DNA from: Metellina segmentata
Lineage: Eukaryota; Arthropoda; Arachnida; Araneae; Tetragnathidae
Reading direction: 5' to 3'
NCBI GenBank assembly: GCA_947359465.1
Contig: OX375877.1
Span: 29,461,235-29,525,234, forward strand
Length of the DNA: 64,000 nucleotides
The position numbers and the translations under genes are program-made. Under the pieces are notes generated by a model. That model was not told the origin of the DNA and did no database searches. It saw only the letters and a list, made by a program, of their open reading frames with translations. This document shows, in pieces, positions 56,950 to 64,000 of this stretch (its first letter is position 1; each line of letters starts with the position of its first letter).

Positions 56950-58120
56950 CAATGAAACTTTCTAAGCTTAAGGAACATTTGACAAAAGTCCATAGCGACA
57001 ACATCTGAGCGAGACGGCGATGGACTGCGTGCTTCTTATAACAGTTCTTTACTGATTAAAAAGTCTGAATAGCCGCACACCATTGGTGAAGAACGTATTA
57101 TACTAGCTGTAATTAAGGTAATACCAACGCCTCCTAAAAGTAAGTTCTTGTTATAGGAGGCGGTAATACGCACCGTGCCGCATAAACCAGCTTTCAATAT
57201 TATAAGAATTTCATTAAGTAATAATACAGTACAAAAAAGGATCGACGAAATGGCTCAATGCATAGAAAATTCTTTATGTGAGTACTTAAACATCTGAATT
57301 CTCTATACAGCTTGACGCTGAAACTTTGCCAGGAAACGAAGCTTTACTTTTAGCTTTTATAACATTTGTAAAAGAAAACATTTTCCAAGAATATTGCTAT
57401 TTATCAAATGTTTGGAAACTGATACGAAAGGTGAAGCAGTTTTTAATGAATTTAAAAGATTTTTCGATTTAAAAGCTATACCCTCGAGTAATATCCTATC
57501 TGTTGCTAATGACGGTGCCCCGGAAATGGTAGGATACCACTGAGACACACACACACACACACACACACTTTCTGGCATATTTTAAACAAACTAACTATAC
57601 TGAATATATTATCACTACATTGTGTCTTTCGACAACATTTAGTCGCCAAAAATCTGAGTGAACGCTTTCATGGCCTACTAAATTATGTCATTAGAGGAGT
57701 TAATGAAATCAAAAGGAATGCCTAAAATGAGAGATTATTTGCTCAACTTTGCTAGGAAGATGATGAAGATTAGAATAGTTTACTACTTAGCGTGGAAGTT
57801 TGTTGGTTATCTAAAAGTGCATATTTGGATCGATTTTATGCACTCTTTGATTCAGTGTTGGAATTCCTGGAAAGTAAAGACAATGATTTGCAGCTCAATT
57901 TAATTAATTCAAAAAAATGACATAGCTAGTATTACTCGCGTATTTGCCGAATTTAACAAAACCAATTTGAAGCTACAAGGTAATCAATTAAATTTAATAA
58001 AAATTAAAAGTATAATATCTGCGTTTGTTACAAAACTTTATACAGCTTGGGGAGAGAAGAAGTGCTCTTAGTTTCCATATCTTTCAGAATTGTAAAAACG
58101 AGATGCCTACACATAACGGT
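56950..58120 (+). pseudogene. ZBED5/SCAND3-like hAT transposase pseudogene
   Basis: Motif order across frames: KLSKLKEHLTKVHSDN (BED-finger end), GEERIILAVIKV, RIDEMAQCIENSLCEYL, CLETDTKGEAVFNEF, NILSVANDGAPEMVGYH near 57500-57540 (RNase H-like core, second catalytic region), a microsatellite interruption, then HLVAKNLSERFH-like, LYSVLEFLE-like and NLIKIKSIISAFVTKL near 57990-58040. Stops and frame changes are common. Unable to produce an enzyme. Confidence 0.85.
57545..57568 (+). repeat. (AC)n microsatellite inside the hAT pseudogene
   Basis: Twelve AC dinucleotides follow the codons for MVGYH and break the transposase frame. Confidence 0.95.
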
Positions 58121-58559
58121 TCTTTATTCTGGCCTCCAGCCAAAGATTTGAGGACATTTTTCACGTGGTTATCTCCGATTGGGTGTTTTGCAAGACCCGG
58201 TCACAAACTCAGGTGAATCCATACTAATACGGCAGCAATATTTTGAATTATTCACAAATGAGGAGTCGAAACCAATGTTTGAACAAGGTTACCACAAATT
58301 CTGGTTACAAAACAGATACCAATTTTATATCCTGTATTATGGGTTAATGTACAGAAGCTGTTAATTGCTTTCCTATTTTGTAGTACGTGGATTTAGTGCA
58401 TCTATGAGCTTCATCACGAAAAAAAGAAACCCAGAGGAAATTAGTGCTTGTGGAGACTTACAAATGTTACTCACACACAAAGAGCCCAACATAAATAATC
58501 TCTTATCACCCATCAGGTTCACCCATCTCATTTAAAAAAATGTGTTTTTGTATTTTAAA

Positions 58560-58720
58560 ACAAAAGTTACATTTTGAATAAATACTACTTACTAGTATTT
58601 TAGTAAATATATAGTAGTTGTATTTACTAAAATACTTCTACTATATATTATAGTAGTAGTATTTTAGTAAATACTACTACTTTCAATAAATACTAATTTT
58701 AATAAATACTACAATAAATA
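58560..58720. repeat. Palindromic TAGTATTTTAGTAAATA repeats
   Basis: agtattttagtaaata and its inverse tatttactaaaatact occur four to five times in 160 bp and can fold on themselves. They lie inside the hAT element. Confidence 0.7.
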
Positions 58721-58970
58721 TACAAAATTTATCTTTCAATAAATAAATAACATTCAAGACAGGAAAGTCAAATTTGTAATTTTTCTATTATGCAGTTATG
58801 TAGAGTTATTTTACTTGGGGGTCCATGGTCAGTTTTTTGCTATTAGAAAGGGTCCATGGATATAGTAAGTTTGAGAACCACTGCTTTAGAATTTGTTCTC
58901 ATGACTGCTGTTCCTGTCGCCCAGCCTTAGCTGCACCTCTGTTTAATAACTGTTCCCTCGATGCTTTCAG

Positions 58971-59536
58971 GCATGTGGACGTGCCAGATCCAAGACCCTA
59001 AACGAGGATGGACGTGGACAACGAACAAAGTCAGCGTCAAAGTTCTGCCATCGATTCCCCTCTACCTGAGGCTTCTGCATGACTGGAACTTTTGGCTCAG
59101 TCTCTGCACACTTGTTTTCATGACGCTCGTGACGCTGGGGATGTTCTTGGGGTACAAAGTCACAAAAGCTAGAGAAAGCTTTTTGGCCGATTTTGAAAAA
59201 TGGTGTCACATAGTTCATGCAGAAGGTTACAGAATACTCGAAGATAAAGACGAAGACAATGACGAGGACGTTTTCGAAGACAATGACGAGGACATTTCTG
59301 AAGACAATGACGAGTACGTTTCCGAAGACAATGACGAGGACATTTCCGTAGACAATGACGAGGACATTTCCGTAGACAATGACGAGGACATTTCCGTAGA
59401 CAATGACGAGGACATTTCCGAAGACAATGACGAGAACATTTCCGAAGACAATGACAATGACATTTGGGAAGACAATGACGAGGACATTTGGGAAGACAAT
59501 GACGAGGACATTTCCGAAAACAATACTGAATGGTAG
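58971..59536 (+). CDS. TSP1/Ig membrane receptor, exon 3 (Ig end, TM, acidic repeat tail)
   Basis: Acceptor gatgctttcag|gcatgtgg at 58970/58971. The split glycine codon joins exon 2 to make NMTGMWTC. After the Ig closing cysteine comes a linker, then a single transmembrane helix near residues 368-389 (FWLSLCTLVFMTLVTLGMFL), then a short basic/charged juxtamembrane segment. The rest of the cytoplasmic tail is about 11 copies of the octapeptide EDNDEDIS with variants (VDNDEDIS, EDNDEDIW, EDNDENIS), ending NNTEW and TAG at 59534. No kinase, ZU5, death or PDZ motif is evident. The tail is strongly acidic and low-complexity. The stop fixes the gene's 3' coding end. Confidence 0.9.
59240..59525 (+). 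repeat. In-frame 24-bp coding tandem repeat
   Basis: gaagacaatgacgaggacat units of 24 bp repeat about 11 times within exon 3 and always keep frame. Three successive units change the first glutamate codon to valine (gta), showing block duplication within the array. Confidence 0.95.
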
Positions 59537-61575
59537 GATGAATAATGGCTCGCGGCATCTAGCATCTAAGCGTCACTTTATATCACACTGGTACCTCAAA
59601 TATCTGGATGATACTATCAGTATGGTCTGAACATAACGTAGACTGGACCTTTGCGAACTCTAAATAGGTTTACTATCGTATTCGTAGTGGAAAATTTTGT
59701 TATGGGAAGTAAAAATCAAGATAACACGAGTACAAGGCATTATCGAATCACCGTCGTCAGATGGAATATGACGAATGCAGTGTAGCAAGTATGTTCCACT
59801 TATAATCGCTGGTATCTCGTAATTTATGTAATGAAATATAATGACTGGCTATAATGATCACTATATAATGACTGGCAGAAGAATGTTAAACTTTTCAATT
59901 TAACAGGGCATTTTTCTTTTATATTTGTCCTGATATTTTTATGTATTGTACTAGGATATTTTTATGTAAGAAAGCCAACTAACGTCTTAATCAGAACTTA
60001 TTGCTTTATTCACGTACTTTATGATATTTTAATTCCGTAAACTAACTCCGAGCGAAATTACCGCATAGGTAAACTAGGGTCGGTGAAACAAAGGAGGAAA
60101 CAATTTTAAAATGAAATAAATTCCTTACGCTAAAAGGCCTATTAAACATAATCACTTTGAAGACCAAATTTTTTAATCGTAATCAGAATTGGTTACCACG
60201 TGAGTAACCAATATCACAACTGCCCTGGATAAAAGTATCTCGTAATTTCTCCCAAGTATTAGTGGTAACATTTGGAAAAATGATTCCGGTGTTTTTCGCA
60301 ACTTAATTATTCTTACAACTAATGTGACAGAATCGTACAATATTCAAAGAATGCCCAAATGCTGGTCTATTATTCAAATGTCCCATGGATTCCAAGATTA
60401 AAACCCAGTTATCATAATGAAACTACAAAACCTTAATTCAGAATACTATATACCACGCCCTTGAATGTTTGTATATCAAAAGAATGGGAAACTTTGTGCG
60501 ACGAATGAAATTTATTATTCATTGAACACAAGAGACATTAGCAAATCAACAGATACTTCAAGGTAGGTCATTTTTCTGAAATGAAATGTGCCACAAATTA
60601 AATTTACTGTTTGAATATGTCTAGTTAAAGGGAAAACAATTTTTATAATTGGATAAATTACTTTAAAAAAAAGAAAAGTAACACTTAGTTAACATATAAT
60701 TTTGTCAACTCGTTCCTTTGTAAAAATAAGAGTGAGAAATCTAAGTAGAAATGCAAAGTTAAGTAAAAGACATTGCATATTTAACTAAAAAGTAGTTCTG
60801 CCACAAATTTTATTCCTGGAATTTTTTGGAAATGTTTCTGAGCTGTTACAGTTTTCCCTAACTGAAATTTATAGCTGAATGAAAATATTTGCAACTCACT
60901 GAATAAATTAGAAAAATGAGAATGAAAATTCGAAATTTTAAGCTACGTAAAAAAAGTTTTTCTCTTTACAAAAACAAACTTCTGTTATAGTTATAATAAA
61001 CCTTTTCGTAATCGGCTACTAGAAGAACATAGAAACGGTGGACAATTTTCAATACTTGACAGATGTTGTTTGATAAATAGATTATTAAAAAAAAAAAAAA
61101 CGATTTCTGAAGCTTTCGGTAGATAGGTAATTAACGTTGCGTTGAAGGAAAGCAACGGGCTACTGACGACGGTCCTGGATCAAGGAAAAGATCTAGGGAA
61201 AACGACTCGTAATTTTGAACCACCTGAAGCTTCGGACTAAACCATCTATGCAATTATAGTAAATAAACGAGTCTCGAGTTTTCATTAATCCAACTATGAA
61301 TATTACAGTGTATTGATACTCTTCCAAATGCACTTTGATGTCCAAGAACAACTAATCCACGCGTATCACGTTTAAATTGGTTAGGGAAACTGGAATAATA
61401 AAGAGAGTTTCAGAATTTTGCGTGTGCATACTCATGTCAGTTAACAATAGCTAAAAGGTGGAATTTAAAACATTTTAAAATGAAAATGTACAACTATGTT
61501 TACAGAAAGAATGCAATCTAAAGGCTGTTTATGAAAAGCTTAATGTCTAGAATGTTAAAACAGTGTTTACTGTTA
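59537..61575. other. Intergenic stretch after the TSP1/Ig gene
   Basis: Mostly A+T-rich. A decayed reversed SINE tail lies at 61131-61225 (caacgggctactgacgacgg, cgtaattttgaacca). Nothing else is supported. The polyadenylation site of the TSP1/Ig gene must lie here or just after 59537. Confidence 0.5.
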
Positions 61576-62020
61576 GGCCCGGTGCAGACATCCGTTTTTT
61601 CAACGTGCGGCGCCACTGCGGCACCGAAGCCCAACTATGCACACATAACCGTGAAATGACGCACGAACTCATTTCGCGCCATTTGCGATGAATATTCCAT
61701 CGAAGAAAACGTGTTTATTTCGCTTACTTGGTGTAAAAAAAGTATATTTTGAAACACAAAATAGACGTTAATGGATACAGCCATTTATTAATTATTATGT
61801 ATATTCCATTTGTTTATGAAAACAAGGTACTTCAGAACGGAGACTCATGTGCGGCGCCGTGGGGAACTGCGGTACAAATTGCACGCAAGTTGGACGTGCG
61901 TCGCCCCAGCGGCGCTTAAGGCATGTGTGCACTGCTAAATTAGATCTAATGTATCTCAGACCGCACTTGCGTTGCGGCAGCGGCGCCGCACGTTGAAATA
62001 CCGGATGTGTGCACTGGGCC
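61576..62020. mobile_element. Harbinger-like MITE, copy 2 (445 bp)
   Basis: Same family as 53249-53708 (shared gcggcgccactgcggcaccg and ggatacagccatttattaat). Flanked by TTA on both sides. Confidence 0.85.
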
Positions 62021-62299
62021 TTAAGATTCCTACAAAAATCCGAAACAAAGCTAAGAACGAAGAAATTCTATGAAGCCTTAAGCAAAATATTTAGCATGTC
62101 CTACCAATGCTTTCATCATATTTCTTAATGAACGTTTCCTTACAAAGCACACGTTCAACCCAAAGACAAACGGACGGGGATTCGAGTCCTTGAAGCTCTC
62201 TCACTCTAGCCCATACAAATGTTCCTAAAGCAAAATTCGTAAGATCCTACTTTCGAACCTAAGGTGTGCGTATTCGGTCCTCTTTCATCAGCAGACAGA

Positions 62300-62741
62300 T
62301 CAGTCGTCTTCGTCGTCGGATATGATGCCTATCCTCTTGCCTATGCACCGGACAGACCTGGTTACCTCCTCTTGAACCAAGTTGAAAGACATGGCCAACA
62401 GGGCCATGCCAAACAGCAAATACAGGGAGCAGAGGCCGAGAGTCACTTGGGTGTCATCGGAAATGACAGCCGTGCCCGGGACGAGGTCGCCGAAGCCGAT
62501 GGTGGTCAGAGTGACGAAGCAGAAGTAGGAGCTGTCCAGAAAGTTCCATTTCTCCCAGAACGTGAAGAGGACCGCCCCGCCGCAAATGTAGGCTATGACC
62601 AGCGCGAAACACAGCCACATGGGGACGGACACTTCCACCTCGTCCCCCTGCTCCGAAGACAGGCAACCCACGGATTCGTCGTCCATCATTTCTACGTCGT
62701 CGTCCAGATAGCGGGGGTGTCTTTTCCAGTGGATTCTATGA
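62300..62741 (-). CDS. Two-pore-domain K+ channel (K2P), last coding exon
   Basis: Reverse-strand acceptor ttatttgttccag|tcatag at 62742/62741; the frame then runs 146 residues to TGA at 62300. Order: an acidic linker (DDDVEMMDDESVG), helix M3 (MWLCFALVIAYICGGAVLF), pore helix and selectivity filter TTIGFGDLVPG, helix M4 (LGLCSLYLLFGMALLAMSF) and a short C-tail ending in an acidic cluster, SDDEDD. GFGD is the second-pore variant of the K+ filter in K2P channels. M1, the first pore and M2 must be on exons beyond the window or not visible. The family makes background K+ conductance at the plasma membrane. TWIK-related and KCNK18-like subfamilies are possible; I cannot assign one. Confidence 0.9.
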
Positions 62742-62861
62742 CTGGAACAAATAATTATAGTACAACAAATGAAATGCGTTCGAACTACCAGACATTACAA
62801 AAGAGTGGGTTACAGAGTTCAAAGAGAGAAGGTAGTGGTAATTAATTAAAAGCGCGCTGGA

Positions 62862-62935
62862 AATTCGCAGCGGGGAATGGGTGACGGTCCTGGATCAATC
62901 CCCAAGGGAGAGATATGATAACAGCACAACGTAAT
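62862..62935 (-). mobile_element. SINE tail fragment
   Basis: gggtgacggtcctggatcaatccc...gagagat resembles the reversed SINE 3' part (gacgacggtccgggatcagtcccttaaggg). Short and diverged. Confidence 0.4.
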
Positions 62936-63149
62936 GTTGAGTCATAAGACTCAACGTAAAAAAAAATATTTCGTCTGATATCTCACGGGTTATTTTAATA
63001 GGTTCACAAATAAACATTCTGTGACTGAGGATTGGTGGGGGACGCATATCACTGCCTTTCAGTTCTCTCCACCACAGAGGGAAACCACCTAAAAAGAAAA
63101 ACTTCCATTTGGAAATGATAATATTACTAAAAAAATAAATTAAGTTTAC

Positions 63150-63700
63150 AAAAAATGTGTGGAGTGGACTAACGGCTGTGACATACACTACAATAATGGA
63201 CCGGACAGCAAGATGTGATAGGGGATGGCCCCCCACTTGTTGCAGTTATACCAACAACTTTTATGAGCATACTTTCAACGAGATTTTGATACACAGCTAT
63301 GGGTATTTGTGTCCATTCCTGCTGCAAGAATGTCGCCAGCTCAGCTGTAGATTTCGGAAGTGGTTCCCTGGCCCGTAAGCGTCGCTCTAACGCATCCCAC
63401 AACTGTTCTATGGGGTTTAGGTCGGGACTCTGGGCAGGCCATGGAAGACGTTTTACATCCATATCTTGATACCACTGCTTGACAGATGTTGCTACGTGAC
63501 ACGGAGCATTGTCGTCCTGGAAGTAACATACGTTCATTCCATGAAATTGCCAGAGCGTAGGAAGAACCTGATGGTCCAAAATGTTCATGCAGGTGTCGGC
63601 GTTCAATTGACCAGGAACAACATGCACAGGAAGAAGTAGCGCCGTTGCCACACCCCTGAAAACCTCATGAGGATTGTGACGGTAGCAAGCTGTAGGAATT
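63150..63700 (-). pseudogene. Tc1-like transposase, C-terminal half
   Basis: Reverse strand: LNADTCMNILDHQVLPTLW, CYFQDDNAPCHVATSVKQWY (second D), PWPAQSPDLNPIEQLWDAL (final E), then LATFLQQEW near the end, all in one open frame. The N-terminal half with its DNA-binding domain and first aspartate is missing upstream of about 63700, where an unrelated tandem repeat begins. No matching terminal repeat identified. Confidence 0.85.
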
Positions 63701-63719
63701 TTCCGTGGAAGTTGAAGGT

Positions 63720-64000
63720 GAGGAAGACGAGATGTCTTTGGGGTCACACCGACCGCATGACCCCGCGCTCAGTTGACGAGACGACGTTCTGAATGACGGT
63801 TTCCGCCGTGGAAGGAAAGCGACGTGTCTTTGTGGCTACGCCGACAGCAAGACCCAGCGCTCAGTTAACGAGCCGAAGGTCAGAATTCGATTTCCGCCGC
63901 TGCTCGGATCAGAGGAGACGCTGAAAGCCGTCGGGAAACCGCAAAACCTTTGTGCTCGCCGTTTCCCAGATCAAAGGGAGCGCCAACCGACCTGTCTAAT
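63720..64000 (+). repeat. ~92-bp tandem repeat at window edge
   Basis: gatgtctttggggtcacaccgaccgcatgacc...gcgctcagttgacgagacga (63731-63785) recurs as gacgtgtctttgtggctacgccgacagcaagacc...gcgctcagttaacgagccga (63822-63878). A third partial unit follows near 63950. GC-rich and likely continues past the window. Confidence 0.7.

Larger units (their letters stand above)
56585..58883 (+). mobile_element. Charlie-type hAT element, 2.3 kb, in intron 2
   Basis: Ends cagtggttcccaaagt and, reversed, cagtggttctcaaact; flanking 8-mers ttttagaa and ctttagaa (one mismatch). It contains a degraded ZBED5/SCAND3-like transposase and lies entirely within intron 2 of the TSP1/Ig gene, ending 87 bp before exon 3. 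Confidence 0.9.

Noticed and set aside
59169..59565. Cysteine/histidine- and serine-rich reverse-strand frames
   Set aside because: Antisense shadows of the acidic tandem repeat in exon 3.
62264..62845. 193-codon forward frame
   Set aside because: Antisense shadow of the K2P channel exon, which has clear pore and membrane motifs.

Overview
This window is nuclear DNA of an animal, most likely an arthropod. The genome is A+T-rich and has large introns and a dense load of Tc1/mariner, pogo/Tigger, hAT, Harbinger-like and Ty3/Gypsy elements plus a tRNA-derived SINE. Nothing looks bacterial or organellar. I cannot name the species.

Three host loci stand out from the repeats. (1) 13545-14216 (+) is a single-coding-exon, LicD/fukutin-like type II membrane protein with a 3' splice site just upstream; a GC-rich candidate 5' exon lies near 6540-6674. 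(2) 43915-59536 (+) is a three-exon gene for a type I membrane protein: signal peptide, two thrombospondin type-1 repeats, two Ig domains, one transmembrane helix and a cytoplasmic tail built from an 8-residue acidic tandem repeat. The exon phases join perfectly (0, then 1). (3) 62300-62741 (-) is the last coding exon of a two-pore-domain potassium channel; its other exons lie beyond the window. Genes 2 and 3 converge tail to tail.

Layout. 1-3117: Gypsy pol and 3' LTR. 3150-6345: a ~147-bp tandem array split by a decayed pogo/Tigger element. 6.4-13.5 kb: A+T-rich DNA, a Helitron-like end and two dispersed repeats. 13.5-14.5 kb: LicD-like gene. 16.8-23.1 kb: nested transposons (mariner end, then hAT, then a pogo-like element), a mariner relic and two MITEs. 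24.1-33.2 kb: a broken reverse-strand Gypsy element lying between 27-bp inverted repeats, its gag split by a 3.65-kb GC-rich block with a 14-bp target duplication. 34-39.3 kb: three Tc1/mariner elements, one hosting a zinc-finger element with perfect 8-bp duplications, another hosting a solo LTR. 39.3-43.9 kb: mostly A+T-rich with repeats. 43.9-59.5 kb: the TSP1/Ig gene. Its introns carry an intact Tc1 transposase gene, three further Tc1/hAT elements with diagnosable duplications, SINE copies and foldback elements. 59.5-64 kb: intergenic DNA, MITE, K2P exon, Tc1 relic and a ~92-bp tandem repeat.

The element boundaries give a relative insertion history (outer elements are older). The most unusual observations are the TSP1/Ig receptor with its repeat tail, two different pogo-like elements sharing a terminal-plus-palindrome motif layout, the zinc-finger element, and the GC-rich block inside gag.
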